Source: Streptomyces sp. ADI95-17 (GTDB lineage Bacteria; Actinomycetota; Actinomycetes; Streptomycetales; Streptomycetaceae). Taken from it: 64,000 nucleotides of DNA. The stretch's first letter is position 1. Each line of letters starts with the position of its first letter. This document shows, piece by piece, positions 24,064-32,921 of this stretch. The stretch spans positions 276,081-340,080 of the forward strand of contig NZ_ML123049.1 of the NCBI RefSeq assembly GCF_003846175.1. Direction: 5' to 3'. The notes under the pieces were generated by a model, which searched no databases, was not told where the DNA came from, and saw nothing but the letters and a program-made list of their open reading frames with translations. The translations under genes and the position numbers were made by a program.

Positions 24064-24987
24064 ATGGATCTTCGAATCTTCACCGAGCCCCAGCAAGGGG
24101 CCGACTACGACACCCTGCTCACCGTCGCCAAGGCCACCGAGGACCTCGGCTTCGACGCCTTCTACCGCTCCGACCACTACCTCCGCATGGGGCCGGGGGA
24201 CGGACTGCCCGGCCCGACCGACGCCTGGATCACCCTGGCCGGGCTGGCGCGTGAGACCAAGCGGATCCGGCTCGGCACGCTGATGACCGCGGGGACCTTC
24301 CGGCTTCCCGGTGTGCTCGCCATCCAGGTCGCGCAGGTCGACCGGATGTCCGGCGGGCGCGTCGAGCTTGGTCTTGGCGCGGGCTGGTTCGAGGAGGAGC
24401 ACAAGGCCTACGGCATTCCGTTCCCCAAGGAGAAGTTCGGCAGGCTGGAGGAGCAGCTGGAGATCATCACCGGGCTCTGGGCGACCGAGGTCGGCAAGAC
24501 GTTCGACTTCGACGGCACCTACTACCAGCTCACCGATTCGCCCGCGCTGCCCAAGCCGGCGCAGGCCAAGGTGCCGGTGCTGATCGGTGGCCACGGTGCG
24601 ACGCGTACACCGCGACTGGCCGCCCGCTATGCGGACGAGTTCAACATCCCCTTCGCGTCGCTGGAGGACAGCGAGAAGCAGTTCGGCCGGGTCAGGGACG
24701 CGGCAACGGCGGCCGGCCGCGCACCGGACGACCTGGTGTACTCCAACGCCCTGGTGGTCTGCGTCGGCAAGAACGACGCCGAGGTGGCACGCCGCGCCTC
24801 CGTCATCGGGCGTGAGGTGGCGGAGCTGAAGGCGAACGGGCTCGCGGGCTCGCCCGCCGAGGTGGTCGACAAGATCGGCCGGTACGGCGCGATCGGCTCG
24901 TCCCGGATCTACCTCCAGGTGCTGGACCTCGACGACCTGGAGCACCTGGAGCTGATCTCCGCGCAGGTCCAGTCCCAGCTCGGCTGA
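24064..24987 (+). CDS. LLM-class F420-dependent oxidoreductase
   Basis: This 307-residue luciferase-like TIM-barrel protein begins MDLRIFTEPQQG, has FDAFYRSDHYLRM (substrate/F420 pocket with His), and has RIRLGTLMTAGTFR. The strongly conserved RVELGLGAGWFEEEHKAYGIPFP segment is diagnostic of actinobacterial F420-dependent LLM enzymes, and PVLIGGHG is the phosphate loop. It probably uses reduced or oxidised F420 for hydride transfer on an unknown substrate. ATG 24064 was chosen with AGGA 7 nt upstream; GTG 24049 is in frame but sits directly on a GGAGG. Confidence 0.85.
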   Translation: MDLRIFTEPQQGADYDTLLTVAKATEDLGFDAFYRSDHYLRMGPGDGLPGPTDAWITLAGLARETKRIRLGTLMTAGTFRLPGVLAIQVAQVDRMSGGRVELGLGAGWFEEEHKAYGIPFPKEKFGRLEEQLEIITGLWATEVGKTFDFDGTYYQLTDSPALPKPAQAKVPVLIGGHGATRTPRLAARYADEFNIPFASLEDSEKQFGRVRDAATAAGRAPDDLVYSNALVVCVGKNDAEVARRASVIGREVAELKANGLAGSPAEVVDKIGRYGAIGSSRIYLQVLDLDDLEHLELISAQVQSQLG

Positions 24988-25044
24988 GCCGCCGGGGCCG
25001 AGGACAGCGCGAGGATCAGGACACACGGACAGAGGGAGTCGCCT

Positions 25045-26139
25045 GTGCATCCCGCCCGCCGGGCCGACGGCCCACCGCCCCGACGCCCGCCCGCCGGTAC
25101 GCCGGCCGGTACGTCTGTCGATACGCCGGCTGATGCGCCTGTCGGTACGTCTGTCGATGCGCCGGCCGGTGCGCCTGTCGGTACGTCTGTCGATGCGCCG
25201 GCCGGTGCGCCCGGTGGTGTGCCCGTCCGTACGCTCGCGCGGGCTCTCGCGACGGGGCCGGTCCTGCTGGACGGGGGCCTGTCCAACCAACTGGAGGCGC
25301 AGGGCTGCGACCTGTCCGACGCCCTGTGGTCTGCCCGCCTGCTGACCGACGGGCCCGGACAGATCGAGGCGGCGCACACCGCCTATGTGCGTGCGGGTGC
25401 ACAGGTGCTCATCACCTCCGGCTACCAGGCGACCTTCGAGGGGTTCGCGCGGCGGGGGATCGGACGGGCGGAGGCGGCCGGGCTGTTCGCCCGCAGCGTC
25501 CGGCTGGCGCGGCGGGCCGCCGGTGCGGTGGAGCGGGACGTCTGGGTCGCCGCCTCGGTCGGCCCGTACGGGGCGATGCTGGCGGACGGCAGCGAGTACC
25601 GGGGCCGGTACGGGCTCACCGGCCGGGAGCTGGAGCGCTTCCACCGGCCCCGGATCGAGGCGCTGTCCGCCGCCGGGCCCGATGTGCTGGCGCTGGAGAC
25701 GGTGCCGGACGTCGACGAGGCCGAGGCGTTGCTGCGGGCGGTCGAGGGGTGCGGGCTGCCGGTCTGGCTCTCGTACAGCGTGGCGGGCGACCGCACCCGG
25801 GCGGGCCAGCCGTTGGAGACGGCCTTCGGGCTGGTCCGGGGGCACGACGAGGTGGTGGCCGTGGGGGTGAACTGCTGCGATCCGGCGGATGCCGGCCGGG
25901 CGGTGCGGGTGGCCGCCGAGGTGACCGGGAAGCCGGTCGTGGTCTACCCGAACAGCGGCGAGCGGTGGGACGCGGGGGGCCGGGGATGGGTCGGTGCCCC
26001 CACGTTCGAACCGGGCGGGGCAAGGGCCTGGCTGGACGCCGGGGCCCGGCTGATCGGCGGCTGCTGCCGGGTCGGCCCGGACACCGTCGCGGAACTGGCC
26101 GGGCTGCTCGGCACGACGGCGGCCGAAGGGCCCATGTAG
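25045..26139 (+). CDS. mmuM: Homocysteine S-methyltransferase
   Basis: This 364-residue enzyme transfers a methyl group from S-methylmethionine or S-adenosylmethionine to homocysteine. The zinc ligands are visible as GVNCC (Cys277) and GGCCR (Cys340, Cys341). LLDGGLSNQLEAQG near 75 and TSGYQAT near 120 are the barrel's substrate loops. GTG 25045 is supported by GAGGGAG 6 nt upstream, which places a Pro/Ala/Gly/Thr/Val repeat inside the product (about residues 19-54). That tail is not part of the family and looks like an acquired disordered N terminus. A start closer to VRTLARAL (around 25230) cannot be excluded. Confidence 0.85.
   Translation: MHPARRADGPPPRRPPAGTPAGTSVDTPADAPVGTSVDAPAGAPVGTSVDAPAGAPGGVPVRTLARALATGPVLLDGGLSNQLEAQGCDLSDALWSARLLTDGPGQIEAAHTAYVRAGAQVLITSGYQATFEGFARRGIGRAEAAGLFARSVRLARRAAGAVERDVWVAASVGPYGAMLADGSEYRGRYGLTGRELERFHRPRIEALSAAGPDVLALETVPDVDEAEALLRAVEGCGLPVWLSYSVAGDRTRAGQPLETAFGLVRGHDEVVAVGVNCCDPADAGRAVRVAAEVTGKPVVVYPNSGERWDAGGRGWVGAPTFEPGGARAWLDAGARLIGGCCRVGPDTVAELAGLLGTTAAEGPM
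25099..25206 (+). repeat. 36-bp tandem repeat, 3 units, at the 5' end of mmuM
   Basis: Units 25099-25134, 25135-25170 and 25171-25206 share the alternation of GCCGGCCGGT, ACGTCTGTCGAT and related blocks; the last two are nearly identical. Each adds 12 residues (GTSVDAPAGAPV type) in frame. Confidence 0.9.
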
Positions 26140-26242
26140 TGCGCGACGGGCGTGGCAGCGCACCGCGGCGCTTGTCGGGGTGATGGCTCGGACATGCGAA
26201 AATACCTGGTGGGGGCGTGTGGAACGGACCATACTCGGACGT

Positions 26243-27742
26243 GTGTTCCTGACAATCAGCACGACCGGCGACCCGGGACGTCCGGCGACCGACCTCGGCT
26301 TTCTGCTGCACAAGCACCCCGAGAAGGCGCAGACGTTCTCCACCTCACACGGCACCGCGCATGTCTTCTACCCCGAGGCATCCGCCGAGCGCTGCACCGC
26401 GGCGCTCCTGCTGGAGGTGGACCCCGTGGCGTTGGTGCGCCGCGGCAAGGGCAAGGGCAGGGGAGGCGCTCCCGACGCGGCGCTCGCGCAGTACGTCAAC
26501 GACCGCCCGTACGCGGCCTCCTCGCTGCTGTCCGTCGCCATGAGCGCGGTCTTCAAGTCCGCGCTGAACGGGGTGTGCCGTGCGCTGCCCGAGCGCGTAC
26601 AGGCGCCGATGCCGTTGCGGATCGAGGTGCCCGCGCTCCCGGCCCGGGGTGGTGCGGAGCTGGTGCGCAAGCTCTTCGGGCCGCTCGGCTGGACGAGCGT
26701 GGACGCCGTGGCCGTACCGCTGGACGAGCAGTTCCCGGAGTGGGGGGACTCCCGGTACGTACGGCTGGTCCTCGAAGGCGAGCTGCGGCTGGCGGACGCC
26801 CTGCGCCAGCTGTACGTGCTGCTGCCGGTGCTGGACGACGCCAAGCACTACTGGGTCGCACCGGACGAGGTGGACAAGCTGCTGCGCGCGGGCGAGGGCT
26901 GGCTCGCCACCCACCCCGAGCAGAAGCTGATCACCAGCCGCTATCTGTCCCGGCGCTGGGGGCTGACCCGGCAGGCGATGCAGCAGCTCGAACTGGTACG
27001 GCTCGCCGAGTCGGACGACCTCGACGTCGAAAGCATCGACAACGCCGTGGACGAGACGACCGACACCGAGGAGAAGCCGGTCCCGCTGGCCGAGCAGCGC
27101 CGCGCCGCCGTCCTCGAAGCGCTGCGGGCCGCCGGCGCGAGTCGGGTCCTCGACCTGGGCTGCGGCCAGGGCCAGTTGGTGCAGGCGCTCCTCAAGGACG
27201 TGGCCTTCACCGAGATCGTCGGCGTCGACGTCTCCATGCGCGCCCTCACCATCGCGTCACGGCGGCTGAAGCTGGACCGGATGGGCGAGCGGCAGGCGGC
27301 CAGGGTCACCCTCCGGCAGGGCTCCCTCACCTACACCGACAAGCAGCTCAAGGGGTACGACGCGGCCGTGCTCAGCGAGGTCATCGAACACCTCGACCTG
27401 CCGCGACTGCCCGCGCTGGAGTACGCGGTGTTCGGCTCGGCCCGTCCGCGGACCGTGCTCGTGACCACGCCGAACGTCGAGTACAACGTCCGCTGGGAGA
27501 CCCTGCCCGCCGGACACGTGCGCCACGGCGACCACCGGTTCGAATGGACCAGGGACGAATTCCGCGGCTGGGCCCGGGAAGTGGCGCAGCGGCACGGGTA
27601 CGGAGTCGACTTCGTACCCGTGGGGACGGACGACCCCGAGGTGGGACCGCCCACACAGATGGCCGTGTTCACCATGACCACGGCCGACGGGACCGCGAAG
27701 CAGAGCGGGAACCGGACCGAGAAGGAGGCGAATGCCGCATGA
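26243..27742 (+). CDS. hen1: 3'-terminal RNA ribose 2'-O-methyltransferase Hen1
   Basis: This 499-residue bacterial Hen1 pairs with Pnkp for RNA repair and protects the 3' end of cleaved RNA by 2'-O-methylation before ligation. The N-terminal half (FLTIST... through YVNDRPYAASSLLSVAMS) is the conserved Hen1 ligase-activating domain. The C-terminal methyltransferase has the SAM loop DLGCGQGQ (residue 304) and the Mn2+-binding EVIEHL (Glu379, Glu382, His383) with a later HGDH (428-431). GTG 26243 has no ribosome binding site, but CATACT (26230-26235) lies 7 nt before it, suggesting a leaderless message. The 3' end overlaps the pnkp start codon (ATGA). Confidence 0.93.
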   Translation: MFLTISTTGDPGRPATDLGFLLHKHPEKAQTFSTSHGTAHVFYPEASAERCTAALLLEVDPVALVRRGKGKGRGGAPDAALAQYVNDRPYAASSLLSVAMSAVFKSALNGVCRALPERVQAPMPLRIEVPALPARGGAELVRKLFGPLGWTSVDAVAVPLDEQFPEWGDSRYVRLVLEGELRLADALRQLYVLLPVLDDAKHYWVAPDEVDKLLRAGEGWLATHPEQKLITSRYLSRRWGLTRQAMQQLELVRLAESDDLDVESIDNAVDETTDTEEKPVPLAEQRRAAVLEALRAAGASRVLDLGCGQGQLVQALLKDVAFTEIVGVDVSMRALTIASRRLKLDRMGERQAARVTLRQGSLTYTDKQLKGYDAAVLSEVIEHLDLPRLPALEYAVFGSARPRTVLVTTPNVEYNVRWETLPAGHVRHGDHRFEWTRDEFRGWAREVAQRHGYGVDFVPVGTDDPEVGPPTQMAVFTMTTADGTAKQSGNRTEKEANAA

Positions 27743-30303
27743 CCAGTACCGCACGCACGCTGCCGGTGACCGACCTCTCCCTCGTGGTCCTCATCGGGGC
27801 CAGCGGCTCCGGCAAGTCCACCTTCGCCCGCAAGCACTTCAAGCCCACCGAGATCGTCTCCTCGGACTTCTGCCGCGGCCTGGTCGCCGACGACGAGAAC
27901 GACCAGAGCGCCAGCCGGGACGCCTTCGACGTACTGCACTACATCGTGGGCAAGCGGCTGGCGGCCGGGCGGCTGACCGTCGTGGACGCCACCAGCGTCC
28001 AGTCCGAGAGCCGCAAGCAGCTCGTCCAGCTGGCCAGGAGCCATGACGTGCTGCCCATCGCGATCGTCCTCGACCTGCCCGAGGAGGTCTGCATCGCGCG
28101 CAACGCGGCCCGCCCCGACCGCGCCGACATGCCGCGCCACGTCATCCAGCGCCACCGTCGCGAACTGCGCCGTTCACTGCGGGGCCTGGAGCGCGAGGGC
28201 TTCCGCAAGGTGCACATCCTGCGCACCGAGGAGGAGGCGGACCGGGCCGAAGTGGTGCTGGAGCGCCGCTACAACGACCTGCGCCACCTCACCGGCCCCT
28301 TCGACATCATCGGCGACATCCACGGCTGCAGCTCCGAGCTGGAGTCCCTGCTCGGCAAGCTCGGCTACGTCGACGGCACGCACCCCGAAGGGCGTACGGC
28401 GGTCTTCGTCGGCGACCTCGTGGACCGCGGCCCCGACAGCCCCGGAGTGCTGCGCCGCGTCATGGCCATGGTGGCGGCGGGCGACGCCCTGTGCGTACCG
28501 GGCAACCACGAGAACAAGCTGGGCCGTTACCTCAAGGGCCGCAACGTCCAGCACACCCACGGACTCGCCGAGACCATCGAGCAGCTGGAGAGGGAGGACG
28601 GGAAGGACCCGGCCTTCCGCGAGCGGGTACGGGAGTTCATCGACGGGCTCGTCAGCCACTACGTGCTCGACGACGGCAAGCTCGTCGTCTGCCACGCCGG
28701 GCTGCCCGAGAAGTACCACGGCCGCACCTCCGGACGGGTCCGTTCGCACGCCCTGTACGGGGACACCACCGGTGAGACCGACGAGTTCGGCCTGCCCGTG
28801 CGCTACCCCTGGGCGGAGGAGTACCGGGGCAGCGCCGCCGTGGTCTACGGCCACACCCCGGTGCCCAACACCTCCTGGATCAACAACACCATCTGCCTGG
28901 ACACCGGAGCGGTCTTCGGCGGGAAGATGACCGCGCTGCGCTGGCCGGAGCGCGAGCTCGTCGACGTACCGGCCGAGCAGGTCTGGTACGAGCCGGCCAA
29001 GCCGCTGGCCACGGAGGCGCCCGGCGGCCGGGAGGGACGGCCGCTGGACCTTGCCGATGTGCAGGGCCGGCGGGTCGTCGAGACCCGGCACATGGGCCGC
29101 ATCGCGGTCCGCGAGGAGAACGCAGCCGCCGCGCTCGAAGTCATGAGCCGGTTCGCCGTCGACCCCCAGCTGCTCGGCTACCTCCCGCCGACCATGGCGC
29201 CGACCGCCACCTCGCGCGAGGACGGCTATCTGGAGCACCCGGCCGAGGCCTTCGCGCAGTACCGGGCCGACGGTGTCACCAAGGTCGTGTGCGAGGAGAA
29301 GCACATGGGATCGCGTGCGGTGGTGCTGGTCTGCCGGGACGCGGCCGCCGCCCGTGAGCGGTTCGGCGTCGGCGGTACCCCGGGCGCCGCGGGCGGTCCG
29401 ACCGGGGCGCTGTACACCCGTACCGGACGGCCGTTCCTCGACGACGCCGCGCTCACCGAGGTGATCCTCGGCAGGCTGCGCACCGCCGTCACCGCCGCCG
29501 GACTGTGGGAGGAGTGGGGCACCGACTGGGTGCTGCTCGACGCCGAGCTGATGCCCTGGTCCCTCAAGGCGGCCGGGCTGCTGCGCTCCCAGTACGCCGC
29601 GGTCGGTGCCGCGTCCGGCGCCGTCCTCCCGGAGGCCAACGCGGCCCTCGCGGCGGCGGCCGCCCGCGGTGTGGACGTCGGTCCGCTCGCGGAGCGCCAG
29701 CGGGGCCGGGCCGAGGACGCCACCGCGTTCACCGAGGCGTACCGCCGGTACTGCTGGTCCACCCAGGGCCTGGACGGGGTGCGGCTCGCGCCGTTCCAGA
29801 TCCTCGCCGTGCAGGGCCGCTCGCTGGCCTCCGTACCGCACGACGAGCAGCTGGCCTGGCTCGACCGGCTGGTCGAGCACGACCCGACGGGGCTCCTCCA
29901 GGTCACCCGCCGGCTCGTCGTCGACACCGGGGACGAGGCATCGGTGCGCGCCGGGGTCGACTGGTGGCTGGAGATGACCGGCCGCGGCGGCGAGGGCATG
30001 GTCGTCAAGCCGCTCGCCGCGCTCGTACGGGACGGCAAGGGGCGGCTGGTCCAGCCGGGCATCAAGGTGCGCGGCCGGGAGTACCTCCGGATCATCTACG
30101 GCCCTGAGTACACCCGCCCGGAGAACCTGGAGCGGCTGCGCGACAGGTTCCTCGGCCACAAGCGCTCGCTGGCGCTGAGGGAGTACGCGCTGGGGCTCGA
30201 AGCGCTGGACCGGCTGGCCGACGGGGAGCCGCTGTGGCGGGTCCACGAGGCGGTGTTCGCGGTGCTGGCCCTGGAGTCGGAGCCGGTCGACCCGCGCCTG
30301 TGA
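27739..30303 (+). CDS. pnkp: Polynucleotide kinase-phosphatase Pnkp (RNA repair)
   Basis: This 854-residue three-domain enzyme has a kinase domain with P-loop GASGSGKST (Lys26), which phosphorylates 5'-OH ends. A calcineurin-like phosphatase follows with GDIHG (Asp193, His195), GDLVDRGPDS and GNHENK, which removes 2',3'-cyclic or 3' phosphates. A C-terminal adenylyltransferase/ligase-like domain has the nucleotidyl lysine in EEKHMGS (Lys521) and GEGMVVKP as motif IV/V. The length and order match Clostridium thermocellum Pnkp (about 870 residues). ATG 27739 overlaps the hen1 stop, so the two form the two-gene repair operon. All three catalytic sites look intact. Confidence 0.95.
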   Translation: MTSTARTLPVTDLSLVVLIGASGSGKSTFARKHFKPTEIVSSDFCRGLVADDENDQSASRDAFDVLHYIVGKRLAAGRLTVVDATSVQSESRKQLVQLARSHDVLPIAIVLDLPEEVCIARNAARPDRADMPRHVIQRHRRELRRSLRGLEREGFRKVHILRTEEEADRAEVVLERRYNDLRHLTGPFDIIGDIHGCSSELESLLGKLGYVDGTHPEGRTAVFVGDLVDRGPDSPGVLRRVMAMVAAGDALCVPGNHENKLGRYLKGRNVQHTHGLAETIEQLEREDGKDPAFRERVREFIDGLVSHYVLDDGKLVVCHAGLPEKYHGRTSGRVRSHALYGDTTGETDEFGLPVRYPWAEEYRGSAAVVYGHTPVPNTSWINNTICLDTGAVFGGKMTALRWPERELVDVPAEQVWYEPAKPLATEAPGGREGRPLDLADVQGRRVVETRHMGRIAVREENAAAALEVMSRFAVDPQLLGYLPPTMAPTATSREDGYLEHPAEAFAQYRADGVTKVVCEEKHMGSRAVVLVCRDAAAARERFGVGGTPGAAGGPTGALYTRTGRPFLDDAALTEVILGRLRTAVTAAGLWEEWGTDWVLLDAELMPWSLKAAGLLRSQYAAVGAASGAVLPEANAALAAAAARGVDVGPLAERQRGRAEDATAFTEAYRRYCWSTQGLDGVRLAPFQILAVQGRSLASVPHDEQLAWLDRLVEHDPTGLLQVTRRLVVDTGDEASVRAGVDWWLEMTGRGGEGMVVKPLAALVRDGKGRLVQPGIKVRGREYLRIIYGPEYTRPENLERLRDRFLGHKRSLALREYALGLEALDRLADGEPLWRVHEAVFAVLALESEPVDPRL

Positions 30304-30356
30304 GGCGCGTCGCGGCAGGCGGCGGAGCGTCGCCGACGGGTCCCACGGAGGCGTCG

Positions 30357-30410
30357 GTGGGTTTTCCGGAGTGATCCGGAGCGATCCGGAGTGATCAACG
30401 GAAAACCCAC
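30357..30410 (+). terminator. 12-bp stem with a triplicated loop, between pnkp and arcA
   Basis: GTGGGTTTTCCG (30357-30368) pairs perfectly with CGGAAAACCCAC (30399-30410). The 30-nt loop is made of three near-identical 10-bp units (GGAGTGATCC, GGAGCGATCC, GGAGTGATCA; from about 30367). It ends 47 nt before the arginine deiminase ATG, so it could terminate pnkp transcripts or act as a leader element or operator for the deiminase. Confidence 0.6.
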
Positions 30411-30457
30411 TGGCGATTCGCAGGGTTCACCGGCCCGCGCACGGTGAGGATGGAGAC

Positions 30458-31690
30458 ATGGGATTCCACGTCGACTCCGAGGCCGGGCGGCTGCGCCGCG
30501 TCATCCTGCACCGCCCGGATCTGGAACTGAAGCGGCTCACCCCCAGCAACAAGGACGCGCTCCTCTTCGACGACGTGCTCTGGGTCCGCCGGGCCCGCCA
30601 GGAGCACGACGGCTTCGCGGACGTGCTGCGCGACCGCGGTGTGGAGGTGCACCTCTTCGGCGATCTGCTCCGTGAGTCGCTGGACATCCCGGTGGCCAGA
30701 CGGCTCGTCCTGGACCGGGTCTTCGAGGAGAAGGAGTACGGACCGCTCGCCACCGAGCATCTGCGGGCCGCCTTCGAGGAGCTGCCCAGCGCGGAGCTGG
30801 CCGACGCGCTCGTCGGCGGCATGACCAAGCGGGAGTTCCTGGCGGGCAACAGTGAGCCGACCTCCGTCCGCTTCCACGTCATGGACCTGGACGACTTCCT
30901 GCTGGACCCGCTGCCGAACCACCTCTTCACCCGGGACACCTCGGCCTGGATATACGACGGGGTGTCCATCAACGCGATGCGCTGGCCTGCCCGGCAGCGC
31001 GAGACCGTCCACTTCGAGGCGATCTACCGCCACCACCCCCTGTTCACCGGCCCCGAGGCGGGCGCCTTCCACCACTGGTCCCAGGGGCAGGACGACTACC
31101 CGTCCACCATCGAGGGCGGCGACGTCCTGGTCATCGGCCACGGCGCCGTCCTCATCGGGATGAGCGAGCGCACCACCCCGCAGGCGGTGGAGATGCTGGC
31201 CCGCGGCCTGTTCGACGCCGGCTCGGCCCATACGATCGTGGCGCTCGACATGCCCAAGCGCCGGGCGTTCATGCACCTCGACACAGTGATGACGATGGTC
31301 GACGGCGACACCTTCACCAAGTACGCCGGGCTGGGCATGCTCCGCTCGTACACCATCGAGCCCGGCGCGGGGCCCAGGGACCTCAAGGTCACCGACCATC
31401 CGCCCGAGCACATGCACCAGGCGATCGCGCACGCCCTGGGACTGGACTCGATCCGGGTCCTCACCGCCACCCAGGACGTGCACGCCGCCGAGCGCGAGCA
31501 GTGGGACGACGGCTGCAATGTGCTGGCCGTCGAGCCGGGCGTCGTCGTCGCGTACGAGCGCAACGCCACCACCAACACCTTCCTGCGCAAGGAAGGCATC
31601 GAGGTCATCGAGATCCGCGGCAGTGAACTCGGCCGGGGCAGGGGCGGCCCCCGTTGCATGAGCTGCCCGGTGGTGCGCGACCCGGTGTAG
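30458..31690 (+). CDS. arcA: Arginine deiminase
   Basis: This 410-residue enzyme hydrolyses arginine to citrulline and ammonia, the first step of the deiminase pathway. The guanidino-modifying fold is shown by HRPDLELKRLTPSNKDALLFDD near the N terminus, FTRDTS, the EGGD loop, HLDTVMTMVD with the catalytic His/Asp, and GPRCMSCP with the nucleophilic Cys400. The length is typical. It is followed by ornithine carbamoyltransferase and an amino acid permease, as in an arginine catabolic unit. ATG 30458 begins at the first strand, with GAGGATGGAGAC upstream. Confidence 0.95.
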   Translation: MGFHVDSEAGRLRRVILHRPDLELKRLTPSNKDALLFDDVLWVRRARQEHDGFADVLRDRGVEVHLFGDLLRESLDIPVARRLVLDRVFEEKEYGPLATEHLRAAFEELPSAELADALVGGMTKREFLAGNSEPTSVRFHVMDLDDFLLDPLPNHLFTRDTSAWIYDGVSINAMRWPARQRETVHFEAIYRHHPLFTGPEAGAFHHWSQGQDDYPSTIEGGDVLVIGHGAVLIGMSERTTPQAVEMLARGLFDAGSAHTIVALDMPKRRAFMHLDTVMTMVDGDTFTKYAGLGMLRSYTIEPGAGPRDLKVTDHPPEHMHQAIAHALGLDSIRVLTATQDVHAAEREQWDDGCNVLAVEPGVVVAYERNATTNTFLRKEGIEVIEIRGSELGRGRGGPRCMSCPVVRDPV

Positions 31691-31724
31691 GGGCGTGAGG
31701 GGCACGGGACTGCGGCGGGCGCTC

Positions 31725-31751
31725 CGTATAGCGATGCAGAGTGTCGTATAG
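31725..31751 (+). promoter_or_regulatory. Direct repeat CGTATAG in the argF/arcB promoter
   Basis: CGTATAG occurs at 31725-31731 and 31745-31751 (20-bp spacing, two helical turns) in the 112-bp gap before the carbamoyltransferase. Either copy could serve as a -10 (TATAGN) or as half-sites of an arginine-responsive operator. Assignment to ArgR is a guess. Confidence 0.35.
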
Positions 31752-31802
31752 ACTTCCAGGGTTACCGTACGCGCGATCGCCGCCCGACCCAGGAGCTGTC
31801 CC

Positions 31803-32819
31803 ATGGCCATAGACCTCGCAGGCCGCCACTTCCTCAAGGAGCTGGACTTCACGGCCGAGGAGTTCCGCGGCCTGATCGAGCTCGCGGCCGAGCTCAAGAG
31901 CGCCAAGAAGTCGGGGACCGAGGCGCAGCGGCTGCGCGGCAGGAACATCGCGCTGATCTTCGAGAAGACCTCGACCCGGACCCGCTGCGCCTTCGAGGTG
32001 GCCGCCGCCGACCAGGGCGCGTCGACGACCTATCTGGACCCCTCCGGTTCCCAGCTGGGGCACAAGGAATCGGTGAAGGACACGGCCCGCGTCCTCGGCC
32101 GGATGTTCGACGGCATCGAGTACCGCGGTGACAGCCAGGCGGCCGTGGAGGAGCTGGCCGCCCACGGCGGCGTGCCGGTGTTCAACGGGCTGACCGACGA
32201 CTGGCACCCGACCCAGATGCTCGCCGACGTCCTCACCATGACCGAGCACAGCGACAAGCCGCTGGAGCGGATCGCCTTCGCCTACCTCGGCGACGCCCGC
32301 TTCAACATGGGCAACTCCTACCTGATCACCGGCGCCCTGCTCGGCATGGACGTACGGATCGTCGCGCCGAAGGCGTACTGGCCCACCGAGGAGATCGTCG
32401 CCGAGGCCCACCGGCTGGCCGGCGGGAGCGGCGCGACCGTCACCCTCACCGAGGACGTCGCCGAGGGCGTCAGGGGCGCCGACTTCGTCGCCACCGACGT
32501 CTGGGTCTCCATGGGCGAGCCCAAGGAGGTCTGGGCCGAGCGCATCGAGGCCCTGGCGCCGTACAGCGTGACCATGGACGTGCTCCGCGCCACCGGCAAC
32601 GCCGACGTGAAGTTCCTGCACTGCCTCCCGGCCTACCACGACCTCGGCACCGGGGTCGGGCGGCAGATCGAGGCCGATTACGGGCTGACGGAGCTGGAGG
32701 TCACCGACGAGGTCTTCGAGTCCGCGCACTCGGTCGTCTTCGACGAGGCGGAGAACCGGATGCACACGATCAAGGCCGTTCTGGTGGCGACCCTGGCGGC
32801 CCCGGCGGTCGACGGCTGA
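31803..32819 (+). CDS. argF: Ornithine carbamoyltransferase
   Basis: This 338-residue enzyme interconverts ornithine plus carbamoyl phosphate and citrulline plus phosphate. Carbamoyl-phosphate motif STRTR is at residues 57-61, HPTQ near 138, and the ornithine-binding FLHCLPA has Cys274. The FEKTSTRTRCAFEVAA form and the length resemble the catabolic ArcB type as well as enterobacterial ArgF. With arginine deiminase next to it, a catabolic direction is plausible. The second catabolic enzyme, carbamate kinase, is not in the window. It has its own 112-bp promoter region. Confidence 0.93.
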   Translation: MAIDLAGRHFLKELDFTAEEFRGLIELAAELKSAKKSGTEAQRLRGRNIALIFEKTSTRTRCAFEVAAADQGASTTYLDPSGSQLGHKESVKDTARVLGRMFDGIEYRGDSQAAVEELAAHGGVPVFNGLTDDWHPTQMLADVLTMTEHSDKPLERIAFAYLGDARFNMGNSYLITGALLGMDVRIVAPKAYWPTEEIVAEAHRLAGGSGATVTLTEDVAEGVRGADFVATDVWVSMGEPKEVWAERIEALAPYSVTMDVLRATGNADVKFLHCLPAYHDLGTGVGRQIEADYGLTELEVTDEVFESAHSVVFDEAENRMHTIKAVLVATLAAPAVDG

Positions 32820-32843
32820 GCAACTGCATGGCCATGCGCCCGA

Positions 32844-32874
32844 TTGGGTGAACATGCGCGAAGGCGACTAATAT
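32844..32874 (+). promoter_or_regulatory. Candidate promoter before the permease
   Basis: TTGGGT (32844-32849) and TAATAT (32869-32874) are spaced by 19 bp. The predicted start near 32881 lies just before the terminator hairpin at 32887. Confidence 0.45.
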
Positions 32875-32886
32875 GTCGCTTCCTGG

Positions 32887-32921
32887 TGGGGTTCGAGCTC
32901 GCACGCTCGAACCCCATTTTT
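32887..32921 (+). terminator. Intrinsic terminator with U-tract
   Basis: TGGGGTTCGAGC (32887-32898) pairs perfectly with GCTCGAACCCCA (32905-32916) around a 6-nt loop and is followed directly by TTTTT. It is the most classical Rho-independent terminator in the window. It may end argF transcripts, or attenuate a promoter that appears to lie just upstream. Confidence 0.9.

Noticed and set aside
23374..26355. Very long open frame of 993 codons on the minus strand
   Set aside because: It lies antisense to four well-supported genes and encodes a low-complexity, Arg/Gly/Pro-rich product, as expected from high GC. The same applies to the long minus frames over 3.5-5.5 kb, 28.2-30.2 kb and 48.9-51.7 kb.
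26152..27738. Single 1383-codon frame joining upstream DNA to pnkp
   Set aside because: Up to 27738 this frame is out of phase with Hen1 and reads as Arg/Gly-rich noise. Hen1 motifs occupy another frame and pnkp starts at 27739.
32887..32916. Hairpin containing GGTTCGA, resembling a tRNA T arm
   Set aside because: The stem is 12 bp with a 6-nt loop and a following U-tract, and no acceptor, D or anticodon stems are found around it. It is better explained as a terminator.
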